From NCBI RefSeq assembly GCF_014701095.1, contig NZ_AP023439.1:980001-1044000 (forward strand): a stretch of DNA of 64,000 bases. Direction: 5' to 3'. Origin of the DNA: Streptomyces tuirus. Lineage in GTDB: Bacteria; Actinomycetota; Actinomycetes; Streptomycetales; Streptomycetaceae. Both the position numbers and the translations under genes were made by a program. Below the pieces are notes generated by a model. The model searched no databases and was not told the origin of the DNA. It saw only the letters and a list, made by a program, of their open reading frames with translations. Positions 29,501 to 37,076 of the stretch are shown here, one piece after another. The stretch's first letter is position 1. Each line of letters begins with the position of its first letter.

Positions 29501-31158
29501 CGGGCGGCGTCCCAGGCCGCGACGGCGGTCTTCTCGGCGTCGCTGGCGGCCAGGGCCGCGCGGGCGGGGTCGGCGTCGGGCGCGGTGTCGTCGAGCCAGC
29601 CGGCCCGGACCGCCTCGGCGGTCTCCTGCTCGACTTCGGCGAGGCGCTGCTTGAGGTGACCGATCTCGCTGCGGGCGCGCTGGGCCTGGGTGGCGGCCGC
29701 GGTGGAGTCGCGGTAGGCCGCGTCGCTGACCTCCTGGAGGGCGGCGGAGCGCTCCTCCTCCTCATTGGCGTGGCTCTCGGCCTTCTCCGCTGCGGCGTGC
29801 AGGGCCCGTACGAGGTCGACGGCGGCCTTGGAGCGGGCGGCCAGGGCAGGCGCGGCGTCCCGCTCGGCCTCCTGGATGGCGGCGGACACGCGGGTGACGC
29901 GGTCGGAGGCGGCGCGGTGGCGCAGCACGGCCTCGGCGGCCTGCCACGCCGAGTACAGCGTGCGGGCGTCGGCGAGCTCGCGCTTCTGCGCGGCGGCGGA
30001 CTTCTCGGCTCCGGCGAGCGCGAGCGAGGCGTGCCGGTAGGCGAGTTCGGCGGAGATCAGCGCACTGCGCTCGCGGGCCGCCCCGGCGTGCGTGACGGCG
30101 TACGCGGCGGCGGTGACCCGCTGGGCCAGGTCTGCGGCCCGGACGCGCTCCCGCACACCGCGCGCGGACAGCCTGCGGGCCAGGGTCCGGGTGCGGCGCT
30201 CGGCTCCGGCGTGGACGTCCCGCGCGCGGGAGCGGGCCTCGGCGGCCTCGACGATCCGCCCGAGGAGGTCGACGGACCCGGCGGTGAAGTCGCGTTCGGC
30301 GATCAGCTCGGCGCGCCGGCCCAGCTTGTTGCCGAAGCCGCTGACCAGGTCGGCGAGTCCGTCGGTGTCGCGGGTGTCGGTGACGGCGCGCAGCAGCAGG
30401 TCGGTGAAGTCGGCGTCCTTCTTGACCGCGAAGAGACCGGCGGCCTCACCTTCGTCGGCGTTCATCTCGCGCTGGTAGCGGAAGAGCTCGGGGTCGAGGC
30501 CGAGGTCGCCGAGGTGCTCGATCCAGCGGTCGTGGGTCTCCTCCCAGTGCACCTCCAGGTGCGGGTAGTTCCTGCCCGCCTCGGTGAGGGCGTCGCGGAA
30601 GCCCTTCATGGTGCGGCGCCGCCCGCGCGCACTGGACTGGCCCTCGACCGGGGCCCGTACGGCGGTGGACTCCGCGACGGGCAGACCGTCCAGGTTCAGT
30701 CCGGGCCCGGGCCGGAAGGAGTACCAGGCCTCGGCGAACTTCCGCGGGTCGTTGGAGACCTGCCGCCCGCGCCACTCGCTGACCTTGCCGACGACGACGC
30801 ACTCGCCGGTCAGCACGTGCTGCCACTCCAGCGCCACGTGGCCGCAGTCGTCGGCGAGGAGGAACTTGCGCAGCACACCGGAGCTGGCGCCGCCGAGGGT
30901 GTTGCGGTGGCCCGGCAGCATCACGGAGAAGATGAGCTTGAGCAGCACCGACTTGCCGCCGCCGTTCTCCAGGAAGAGCACCCCGGCGGGTGCGGGCCGG
31001 CGCGGCGGGCCGACCGGCTCGTCCTCGAAGAACTCCGCCTGCGTGGGCGCGGGGTCGGGCACGATCTCGCCGACCCCCCGCAGGTCAAGCACGGTGTCGG
31101 CGTAGCGCGCACCGGCGGGCCCGATCGAGTAGAGGCGGACCCGGGACAGCTCGTACAT
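26530..31158 (-). CDS. SMC/MukB-like coiled-coil ATPase (JetC/MksB-type), third gene of a three-gene operon
   Basis: A 1542-residue SMC-class protein. Head N-terminal half: Walker A LENGGGKS (residues 63-70). Two very long Ala/Glu/Arg-rich coiled-coil arms flank a globular hinge-like middle. Head C-terminal half: ABC signature FSGGQ (ending at 1414) and Walker B LFLDNP (Asp ~1448). The residue after the Walker B Asp is Asn, not the usual catalytic Glu. It should dimerise and move or organise DNA with the two upstream gene products, as in MukBEF, MksBEF or Wadjet. The ATG lies 35 bases after the stop of the middle gene. The next gene converges, so no downstream partner exists. Confidence 0.85.
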   Translation of the reverse strand: MYELSRVRLYSIGPAGARYADTVLDLRGVGEIVPDPAPTQAEFFEDEPVGPPRRPAPAGVLFLENGGGKSVLLKLIFSVMLPGHRNTLGGASSGVLRKFLLADDCGHVALEWQHVLTGECVVVGKVSEWRGRQVSNDPRKFAEAWYSFRPGPGLNLDGLPVAESTAVRAPVEGQSSARGRRRTMKGFRDALTEAGRNYPHLEVHWEETHDRWIEHLGDLGLDPELFRYQREMNADEGEAAGLFAVKKDADFTDLLLRAVTDTRDTDGLADLVSGFGNKLGRRAELIAERDFTAGSVDLLGRIVEAAEARSRARDVHAGAERRTRTLARRLSARGVRERVRAADLAQRVTAAAYAVTHAGAARERSALISAELAYRHASLALAGAEKSAAAQKRELADARTLYSAWQAAEAVLRHRAASDRVTRVSAAIQEAERDAAPALAARSKAAVDLVRALHAAAEKAESHANEEEERSAALQEVSDAAYRDSTAAATQAQRARSEIGHLKQRLAEVEQETAEAVRAGWLDDTAPDADPARAALAASDAEKTAVAAWDAAREASRRAAEHAREAASAESRAELTAARAADAATAAERSYEAERRTAEALAGEERLAELLSLTPETRPGIPQPRHGTDGAPVAQPAAAEQGLTPEELDRFADDLRDLLDDAVSSAERQLFDLRTAAADDSRILGALGDGGLLPPGPDVLATVEFLGEHGIPALPGWRYLAQAVDPADHARVLAARPELVDGVIITDPDSHARAREALGEAALLPRSAVAVGTAAALLAPTPAPDSGSGDVFLVPPNPAMHDEHAADEERQALRARATERDEEIRTLAARLDKDRELAARLASWRTGCPAGRLTELARAAHDSRAFAEESEAELAEARTVRAEADEVAAEAARVRDERQEAAQKARRSADALAGLAFRLRERAGWQVKLRELADEAAESEASAQSCLERARAADEDRRAAQRAADDTRRTARALRAERSEIAGAPDDVPADDDQAPKASLPALREAYRAASQVYEKVGVGADLRAEQARAESDESAARAELDRLSNKVRTRAEQLLESPDGSDGPSRQAAAARAEELVQLLETRMSTASEQLGRLRGEAERLAPADDGETHTDLPEELQPRDAEHAQNLLRTATGELASHTEALNQARAAHAELLDAHRAAEDAASGFDEIAAMLRDLLREHATDEEHEEPEPYPGSPEEARQSAAEARRSLRGCAADLSAAEAAVREASDILVRHANSTRYEQVRTPARQQIRELPASALPDHAQKWADAFAPRLRVLTDELEQLERNRDSIVDRLRGLVESALATLRSAQRLSRLPEGLGEWSGQEFLRIRFEEPDQATLTERLGEVIDEATRAAVKKNSDLRRDGMSLLLRGVAAALEPKGVAVEILKPDAVLRAERVPVGQMGDVFSGGQLLTAAIALYCTMAALRSNDRGRDKHRHAGTLFLDNPIGRANATYLLELQRAVSDALGVQLLYTTGLFDTTALAEFPLVIRMRNDADLRAGLKYISVEEHLRPGLPQQARTGEAVHSEITATRMYKRPV

Positions 31159-31193
31159 GGCGGACTCTCGTAAGTCTTCGTGAGATGGGGAGT

Positions 31194-32075
31194 TCAGGAG
31201 GAGTGGAACGGCAGCCCGGCGTCGGCGACCAGTTCCAGGTCGTCGCTCTCCTCGGCGGGCAGCAGCGTCGGTGTGCCGTCGGTGACCGGGACGACGCCCA
31301 GTTCCAGCAGTTCGGCCATGGCGGCGCTGCCGGCCATGTCGCGGACCTGGAGCTGGTAGCGGGCGGTGGTGCGGTAGGTGCCGCCGTGGTCGTCGCCGGT
31401 GCGCTGCAGGAATCCGGAGTCGGTGAGGAAGGCGACGGCCTTGGCGACGATGCCGGTGGTCGAACCGGCCAGCCGGCGGGCGTCCTTGGTGGCGCCGGTC
31501 GCGCTGCGCCGCACCCAGATCCGCCAGGCGGCCTCCAGGCCGGGCGCGTCGGTGGCCGGGTCGGTGTTCTCGCCCTGCTCGTCGGCGCGCTCCTCCAGGC
31601 GGCGGCAGGCCTGGCGCACGAAGGCGTCGACGCCGTTGACCGAGACCCGGCCGATGTAGCCGTCGTCGGCGAGGTCCTCGGGGCGCGGGAACGCCATGGC
31701 GGCGACGGCGAGATGGGCGAGCCCGTGCAGGAAACGGTCGCCTCCGTCGGCGGCCGTACGACGCGCGTAGTCGCCCATGCGGACGGCGAACACCGAGTCC
31801 TCGGCGGCGGTCACGGCCATGCCCGCGCGGGGGGAGACCTCCAGGACGATCAGGCCGAGCCCGGTCGCCACGGCGTCCGCGAGCCGCGCGAAGGGCGGGT
31901 CCTCGCGGTAGCGCCGCAGCAGGTCCGCGTACTCCTGGTCGCGGGCGGGCTGCAGCTTGGGCTGCAGGCCGAACGACACGAGCCGGGCCGCGTCGGCGGC
32001 GTCGGCGGGAGTGACGGCGGCGGTGGCCGCCGGGGCCGGGCTCTCCGCGTCGCCCCACTCGACGTGCTCGCTCAC
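31194..32075 (-). CDS. Winged-helix accessory protein of the SMC-like operon (JetB/MksE-like, inferred)
   Basis: A 293-residue soluble protein. An N-terminal helical region (LQPARDQEYADLLRRYREDP) is followed by LIVLEVSPRAGMAVTAAEDS. A C-terminal winged helix (TTGIVAKAVAFLTDSGFLQR with a YRTTARYQLQVRDM wing) resembles the KITE/MukE subunits that bind SMC-kleisin. The role is inferred from gene order, size and fold-like features, not from a diagnostic motif. The GTG start follows AAGGAG. It lies 109 bases after the first gene and 35 before the ATPase gene. Confidence 0.7.
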   Translation of the reverse strand: MSEHVEWGDAESPAPAATAAVTPADAADAARLVSFGLQPKLQPARDQEYADLLRRYREDPPFARLADAVATGLGLIVLEVSPRAGMAVTAAEDSVFAVRMGDYARRTAADGGDRFLHGLAHLAVAAMAFPRPEDLADDGYIGRVSVNGVDAFVRQACRRLEERADEQGENTDPATDAPGLEAAWRIWVRRSATGATKDARRLAGSTTGIVAKAVAFLTDSGFLQRTGDDHGGTYRTTARYQLQVRDMAGSAAMAELLELGVVPVTDGTPTLLPAEESDDLELVADAGLPFHSS

Positions 32076-32120
32076 GACGGGAACTCCTTGACCTTGTAGA
32101 CGGGATTGCGGGCCACGCCC

Positions 32121-32144
32121 TCAGGGGCGCGGGGAACTGCGCGA
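32121..32144. repeat. Dispersed Streptomyces intergenic repeat, copy 1
   Basis: The core AGGGGCGCGGGGAACTGCGC lies in the 109-bp gap between the first two genes of the SMC-like operon. The same element with one change recurs at 54295-54318. I recall near-identical sequences scattered between genes in many Streptomyces genomes; their function is unknown. Confidence 0.7.
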
Positions 32145-32184
32145 CGGGCCACGACGGCGCCGCGGCCGGCCACCGGGGGCGGGA

Positions 32185-33711
32185 TCACGCGGCCTCCGTC
32201 CTGTCGGCCGCCATCCCCGCCGCGTCCAGCAGTGCGGTGCCGACGATGAGGTCGGCCCCGCCGAACTCCGGGTCGTCGAGTTCGGTCCCGTCGTCGACGG
32301 CGAACAGCAGCTTCTGCTCGCCCTGGCGATAGGCCGTGCCGACCGGCGGGCTGGCGGCGTGCACCGCGAGCAGGGCGACCAGATACGGCAGCTCTCGGTC
32401 CTGCCGCCGGGCCTGCGCCAGCAGTCCGGACAGCCGGCGCGGCGCGTCCGCCGGCAGGTCGAGCAGCTCCTGCGCGGCCGCCATCTGCTCCTCGCTGAAC
32501 CGGCTGTCGTCCGGCGTGGCGATCAGGTCGGGCTCGGGCATCTCCGCACCCAGGTGCTCCCGCTCCACCGGCGGCGTCAGCAGTATGTCGACCAGGTCGC
32601 CGACCCGGACGGACACCGGTGTGCGCAGCCCGGTGCCGCGGCTGAAGAAGGCGTCGGTGACGCGGACAGCCTGCTCCAGCGGCAGCGGGAGCACGGGCGA
32701 GACGAGATGTCCGTAGAGGTCTGTGCCCGACGTCGTCATCGGGGTGGCGAAGGCCTGCCGGTCCTGCTCGGCGCGGAACAGCGGTCCGGCCTCCAGCAGG
32801 CGGGACTGCAACTGTGTGTGCCGGCGGATGCAGTCCTTGACGATGTCGACGAGCTCGGCGGCGCGGCGCTTGTGCTCGGGGTCCTCGGACTCGTCCCGTG
32901 CCTTGCGGATGTTGGTGAGGATCGCGTTCTCGTGGCGGTAGCGGTCGGCGACGTGCTCCAGCGCCTCGGCGATCATGTCGGGCACGCTTGCGAGCCAGTC
33001 CACCGCGCGCACGTTGCGCCGGGTGGCGTCCAGGGCGCGGCGCAGGGTCTCCGAGTACTGCACGGTCCGGTAGCGGGCCTGTTCGGCCGCGAGCTGGGCG
33101 TCGGCGAGCCGGCCGCGGCTGATCAGCACGTCCAGCTTGACCTCGGCGGCGATCTGCGCGCTGGTGACGTCCGTGTCGAGGGCGCCGACGAGGACGTTGA
33201 CCGCCTCGTCCGTCGTACGGAGGTAGACCGTGCCGCCGGGGCCGGGGACCTCTTCGATCAGCTTGAAGTCGTAGTCGCGGCGCACATAGGTGCCGTCCGC
33301 CCCGAACGTGCCGTACACGGCGCGGAAGCCGCGGTCCACGCTGCCGACGTTGATCAGGTTCTCCAGGACCCAGCGGGCCACCCGCTCGTGCTCGGCGGCG
33401 GGCCGCCGCGGGGCCTGGGCGGCGATGCGCGGGATGAGCCGGGCGACGATCTGGTCGTGGTCGGCGCCCGTGTCGAAGTCCATGTTGAGGGTGACCAGGT
33501 CGATCGCCGCGAGGGCGACCTCCGCCATGCCGTACACCGAGTACGCGCCGGCCAGGTTGGCCTTGCGCGCGTCCAGGTCGTGCAACGGCGCGGTGCAGGC
33601 GAGCGCACGCAGGCGCCGCGCCAGGCCCTCGTCGGCGGCCGGCCCCGGGGCGGGGCGCGGCCCCGCGCTGAGCTGGGGCGGAACGCTGTCCGTCGATGCA
33701 GGCGAAGTCAC
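32185..33711 (-). CDS. Kleisin-like first gene of the SMC-like operon (JetA/MksF-like, inferred)
   Basis: About 508 residues. The N-terminal third looks like a winged helix (HERVARWVLENLINVGS, then GTVYLRTTDEAVNVLVGAL). A helical middle (AQLAAEQARYRTVQYSETL through RHENAILTNIRKARDES) resembles the four-helix neck of MukF/MksF. The C-terminal part is mixed alpha/beta. It leads the ABC-ordered operon. Start: GTG 33711, with TAGTCT ending seven bases upstream, suggests a leaderless message; a TTG at 33741 is the alternative. The kleisin role is inferred from order and architecture. Confidence 0.68.
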   Translation of the reverse strand: MTSPASTDSVPPQLSAGPRPAPGPAADEGLARRLRALACTAPLHDLDARKANLAGAYSVYGMAEVALAAIDLVTLNMDFDTGADHDQIVARLIPRIAAQAPRRPAAEHERVARWVLENLINVGSVDRGFRAVYGTFGADGTYVRRDYDFKLIEEVPGPGGTVYLRTTDEAVNVLVGALDTDVTSAQIAAEVKLDVLISRGRLADAQLAAEQARYRTVQYSETLRRALDATRRNVRAVDWLASVPDMIAEALEHVADRYRHENAILTNIRKARDESEDPEHKRRAAELVDIVKDCIRRHTQLQSRLLEAGPLFRAEQDRQAFATPMTTSGTDLYGHLVSPVLPLPLEQAVRVTDAFFSRGTGLRTPVSVRVGDLVDILLTPPVEREHLGAEMPEPDLIATPDDSRFSEEQMAAAQELLDLPADAPRRLSGLLAQARRQDRELPYLVALLAVHAASPPVGTAYRQGEQKLLFAVDDGTELDDPEFGGADLIVGTALLDAAGMAADRTEAA

Positions 33712-33724
33712 GGTGCACAGACTA
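33712..33724 (-). promoter_or_regulatory. Possible -10 element for a leaderless SMC-operon transcript
   Basis: On the minus strand TAGTCT (33724-33719) is followed by seven bases and then the GTG start. A weak -35-like TTGGGT lies 19 bases further upstream. This spacing would start transcription at or next to the initiation codon, as is common in Streptomyces. Confidence 0.4.
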
Positions 33725-33813
33725 GGTCCTGGGTCTGACAACCACCCAAACGACGCGGTACGCCCCGTGGGCCGCCGGCCTCAGCCGTCCCCACGGACTC
33801 CGGAGCCGCCCCC

Positions 33814-34509
33814 TCAGCCGTCCTCGCCGACCCGCCGCCGGTACACCTCGACCACCCGCTCCAGCGAGTCGTCGAGGTACCCGGCGAGCAGGCTCTCGGC
33901 CTTCTCGCGGTCCCCGCCCTGAAGAGCCTCGAGGACCGCGGCATTTCGTACGATGTACGGCTCATGCAGCTGCTGCGGCTCGTCCACCACGTGGAACGCC
34001 AGCCGCAGTTCGGCGAAGACGCTCCGCATCAGCTCGGCGGTGCGCTCGCTCGCGGCGAGGGCGACCAGCTCCCGGTGGAAGTGGATGTTCGCGGTACCCA
34101 CCGCCTTCCAGTCACCTTCCCGGGCCGCGCTCCGCCCCTCCTCGACCGCCTCGGCGAGCCCGTCCAGGCCGTACGGCGGCTCACCGAGACCGCGGACGAC
34201 CGCGCACTCGACGAGCCGCCGGGTGCGGTAGATGTCCTCGACGTCCTCCACGGTCAGGACCCGGACGAAGACGCCCCGGTTCAGCTCGTGGACGAGCAGG
34301 CGCTCGTGCGTGAGCAGCCGGAACGCCTCGCGCAGCGTGTTGCGGGAGACGCCGAGCGCGCCGCCGATGCTGTCCTCCGACAGGCGGGTCCCGGGCGGGA
34401 AGTACCCCTCGGCGATCCGGCTCCTGAGGATGTCCGCGACCCGCTCCGCGGTGCTGGTGCGTCCCAGGAGGGTCCGGTCGTCGGAGAGGTCCTTCAACTG
34501 CTCTGCCAT
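33814..34509 (-). CDS. GntR-family transcriptional regulator, FCD subfamily
   Basis: 231 residues. An N-terminal winged helix (TSTAERVADILRSRIAEGYF, GALGVSRNTLREAFRLL) is followed by an all-helical FCD effector domain with likely metal-binding residues (DIYRTRRLVE, FHRELVALA, VRNAAVLEAL). FCD regulators usually sense carboxylates or oxo-acids. The gene is divergent from the MFS-DUF1445-Δpxp operon and probably represses it and itself through the palindrome at 34558-34576. The start at 34509 (MAEQLKDL) is preferred; an upstream start at 34572 would place the operator inside the coding region. Confidence 0.92.
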   Translation of the reverse strand: MAEQLKDLSDDRTLLGRTSTAERVADILRSRIAEGYFPPGTRLSEDSIGGALGVSRNTLREAFRLLTHERLLVHELNRGVFVRVLTVEDVEDIYRTRRLVECAVVRGLGEPPYGLDGLAEAVEEGRSAAREGDWKAVGTANIHFHRELVALAASERTAELMRSVFAELRLAFHVVDEPQQLHEPYIVRNAAVLEALQGGDREKAESLLAGYLDDSLERVVEVYRRRVGEDG

Positions 34510-34557
34510 GCCGGAATTCAATCGCAGATCACAAGAACGAACCAGCATGGGTATTGA

Positions 34558-34576
34558 GGGATCGTTGAACAATCCC
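34558..34576. promoter_or_regulatory. 19-bp inverted repeat, probable GntR operator
   Basis: GGGATCGTTGAACAATCCC is a near-perfect palindrome (one symmetric mismatch pair) in the 197-bp divergent spacer between the FCD regulator and the MFS gene. Its length and position match autoregulated GntR-type control. Confidence 0.6.
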
Positions 34577-34706
34577 CTACGGTGCTACGCACAGCGTCGC
34601 GGCGGCGGGGCCGCTTTCCCCACCGGTTTCCCCCGCCGCGGCGCCTGCCACCCCTACGGCACGGCTCACTCCGAAGCACCCTCCCTCCTCCCTCTGCGAG
34701 GTGCCC

Positions 34707-36008
34707 ATGAGCACGACCCCTCCACCGCAGGCCCGGATCGACGGCCCACGCCCCGCGACCACCGAACGCACCTCGGACGACGGGGCGTTCGGCTGGCTGC
34801 GTGCCCTGGGCCCGCGCGGCCGCCGCGCCTTCGCCGGCGCCTTCGGCGGCTATGCCCTGGACTCGTACGACTACTTCACGCTGCCGCTGAGCATGGTCGC
34901 GCTGTCCGCCTACTTCGGCCTGAACAGCGGCCAGACCGGTCTCTTGACCACGGTCACGCTGGTGGTCTCCGCGGTCGGCGGCGCCCTGGCGGGCGTGCTC
35001 GCGGACCGCGTCGGCCGGGTGAAGGCGCTGATGCTCACGGTGATCACGTACGCGGTGTTCACCGTCGCCTGCGGTTTCGCGCCCAACTACGAGACGCTGC
35101 TGGTCTTCCGTGCGCTTCAGGGGCTCGGTTTCGGCGGCGAGTGGGCCGTCGGCGCGATCCTGGTCGCCGAGTACGCGAGCGCCAAGAACCGAGGGCGCAC
35201 GCTCGGCGCGATCCAGAGCTCCTGGGCCGTGGGCTGGGGCCTCGCCGTGATCGTCTACACCCTGGTCTTCTCGGTGGCCGGCGACGACCTGGCCTGGCGC
35301 ATCATGTTCTGGACCGGGGCGCTGCCCGCGCTGCTCGTCATCTGGTTGCGGCGCAGTGTGCACGACGCCCCCGAGGCGGCCGCGGCACGTGAACGGAGTG
35401 CGGAGAGGGGCTCGTTCACGGCGATCTTCAAGCCCGGCCTGCTGCGGATCACCCTCTTCGCGGGACTGCTCTCCACCGGTGTCCAGGGCGGCTACTACAC
35501 ACTGGCCACCTGGGTGCCGACGTATCTGAAGTCCGAGCGGGACCTGTCGGTCGTCGGCACCGGCGGCTATCTGACGTTCCTCATCTCGGGCGCCTTCATC
35601 GGCTACCTGACCGGCGGCTACCTCACCGACAAGCTGGGCCGGCGGCGCAACATCTGGCTCTTCGCGCTGCTCTCCGCGCTCTGCATCCTGGCGTACGCGA
35701 ACATCCCGAGCGGCGCGAACACCCTGCTCCTGGTGCTCGGTTTCCCGCTCGGGTTCTGCATGTCGGCGATCTTCAGCGGCTTCGGGTCCTACCTGAGCGA
35801 GCTGTACCCGACGGCGGTGCGCGGGACGGGGCAGGGATTCACGTACAACGCCGGGCGCGCGGTGGGTGCCGTGTTCCCGACGACGGTCGGATTCCTGGCC
35901 GACAGCTGGGGCGTCGGCGGCGCGCTGGTCTTCGGCGCGATCGGCTACGGCATCGCGGCCCTGGCCCTGCTCGGGCTGCCGGAGACGCGTGGGAAGGAAC
36001 TCGCGTGA
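34707..36008 (+). CDS. MFS transporter
   Basis: A 433-residue, 12-helix major-facilitator protein of the metabolite:H+ symporter type. The A-loop motif [10 protein letters not shown] after TM2 and [21 protein letters not shown] in the TM4-5 region are typical of the aromatic acid/sialic acid/sugar-acid branch. The ATG follows GAGG. It is the first gene of an operon with DUF1445 (four-base overlap) and a pxp remnant, under the divergent GntR gene. Its cargo is plausibly 5-oxoproline, D-glutamate or another oxo-acid, by context only. Confidence 0.9.
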   Translation: MSTTPPPQARIDGPRPATTERTSDDGAFGWLRALGPRGRRAFAGAFGGYALDSYDYFTLPLSMVALSAYFGLNSGQTGLLTTVTLVVSAVGGALAGVLADRVGRVKALMLTVITYAVFTVACGFAPNYETLLVFRALQGLGFGGEWAVGAILVAEYASAKNRGRTLGAIQSSWAVGWGLAVIVYTLVFSVAGDDLAWRIMFWTGALPALLVIWLRRSVHDAPEAAAARERSAERGSFTAIFKPGLLRITLFAGLLSTGVQGGYYTLATWVPTYLKSERDLSVVGTGGYLTFLISGAFIGYLTGGYLTDKLGRRRNIWLFALLSALCILAYANIPSGANTLLLVLGFPLGFCMSAIFSGFGSYLSELYPTAVRGTGQGFTYNAGRAVGAVFPTTVGFLADSWGVGGALVFGAIGYGIAALALLGLPETRGKELA

Positions 36009-36838
36009 ACGGCACGGGTACCGGCACCGAGGACCGTCCGGTGGTCCTTGTCGACGAGGACGCGCACGCGTGGAGCCCCGAAACGGCCCGCTCCCGCTTC
36101 CGGGAGGGCCTGACGGGCCCCACGGCCGGGGTCGCGGCGGGCCACACGCAGGTCAACCTGATCTCGGTGCCCGCCGACTGGGCCTACGACATGCTGCTGT
36201 TCTGCCAGCGCAACCCCAAGCCCTGCCCGGTCCTCGACGTCACGGACGCCGGCTCCTGGACGACCGTGCTGGCCGAGGGCGCCGACCTGCGCACCGACCT
36301 GCCGCGCTACCGGGTCTGGCGGGACGGCGAACTGGTGGACGAGCCGACGGACGTGCGTGCCTACTGGCGGGACGACCTGGTGTCGTTCCTCATCGGGTGC
36401 AGCTTCACCTTCGAGTGGGCGCTGGGCGAGGCGGGTGTTCCGATCCGCCACGTCGAGCAGGGCCGCAACGTCCCGATGTACGTGACGAGTCGGCAGTGCC
36501 GTCCCGCGGGGCGGCTGCACGGGCCGCTGGTGGTGTCCATGCGGCCGGTGCCGCCCGGGCAACTGGCGGCGGCGATCCGGGAGAGCAGCCTCATGCCGGC
36601 GGTGCACGGCAGCCCCGTGCACTGCGGCGATCCCTCGGGCCTCGGCATCGACGACCTCGGCCGTCCCGACTTCGGGGACCCGGTGGACGCCGAGCCGGAC
36701 GACATCCCGGTGTTCTGGGCCTGCGGAGTGACCCCGCAGGCGGCCGTGATGGCCTCGCGTCCGCCGTTCGCCCTCACGCACGCGCCGGGGCAGATGTTCC
36801 TCACCGACGCACACGACGAGCAGTACCGCGTGGCCTGA
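36005..36838 (+). CDS. DUF1445 (YcsI-type) putative hydro-lyase / D-glutamate cyclase family
   Basis: 277 residues, full family length. Conserved blocks: [54 protein letters not shown] and [10 protein letters not shown]. The family includes YcsI, encoded near 5-oxoprolinase (pxp) genes in Bacillus, and a domain of mammalian D-glutamate cyclase, which interconverts D-glutamate and 5-oxo-D-proline. Its ATG overlaps the MFS stop as ATGA. The pxp remnant 15 bases downstream supports a 5-oxoproline-related role. Confidence 0.88.
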   Translation: MNGTGTGTEDRPVVLVDEDAHAWSPETARSRFREGLTGPTAGVAAGHTQVNLISVPADWAYDMLLFCQRNPKPCPVLDVTDAGSWTTVLAEGADLRTDLPRYRVWRDGELVDEPTDVRAYWRDDLVSFLIGCSFTFEWALGEAGVPIRHVEQGRNVPMYVTSRQCRPAGRLHGPLVVSMRPVPPGQLAAAIRESSLMPAVHGSPVHCGDPSGLGIDDLGRPDFGDPVDAEPDDIPVFWACGVTPQAAVMASRPPFALTHAPGQMFLTDAHDEQYRVA

Positions 36839-36853
36839 CCGGAGAGACGGCAC

Positions 36854-37076
36854 ATGATCTCGATCGACTGGTGCCGTGCAGGTCCCGCCGCACGGCAGGC
36901 CGGTGGTGTTCCTCGCCGACCACCCGACCACCGGGGGTTACCCGGTGATCGCCGTGGTCCTGGCCGCCGGCCTCCCGGCCGCCGCCCAGGCGGTCGCGAG
37001 CGCAACGGTCCGCTTCGCGGCCGTACGCCGCCGCCCAGGCCCCGCGTCTGCATGTGACCCGGGCGACAGGCACTAG
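36854..37076 (+). pseudogene. Deletion scar: start of a pxpA-like gene joined to the 3' end of pxpC (biotin-dependent carboxylase-like/KipA family)
   Basis: GGAGAG precedes an ATG that encodes M-I-S-I-D, matching the usual opening of PxpA (LamB/YcsF, MxxIDLNADLGEG). The homology then breaks. From about 36870, in a different frame, the sequence reads GAVQVPPHGRPVVFLADHPT followed by TGGYPVIAVVLAAGLPAAAQ, the characteristic C-terminal block of PxpC/KipA, ending at a stop at 37076. A deletion removing most of pxpA, all of pxpB and most of pxpC explains this. It is not expected to make a working product. Confidence 0.75.

Noticed and set aside
26572-31173. 1533-codon plus-strand open frame opposite the SMC-like gene
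   Set aside because: An antisense shadow of the coiled-coil gene; its composition mirrors the opposite strand and no motif is present.
36854-37057. 67-residue protein from the ATG after DUF1445 as a real small gene
   Set aside because: After five codons the reading is Arg/Pro/Gly-rich shadow sequence; the meaningful homology is in a different frame (PxpC tail), so it is treated as a deletion scar.
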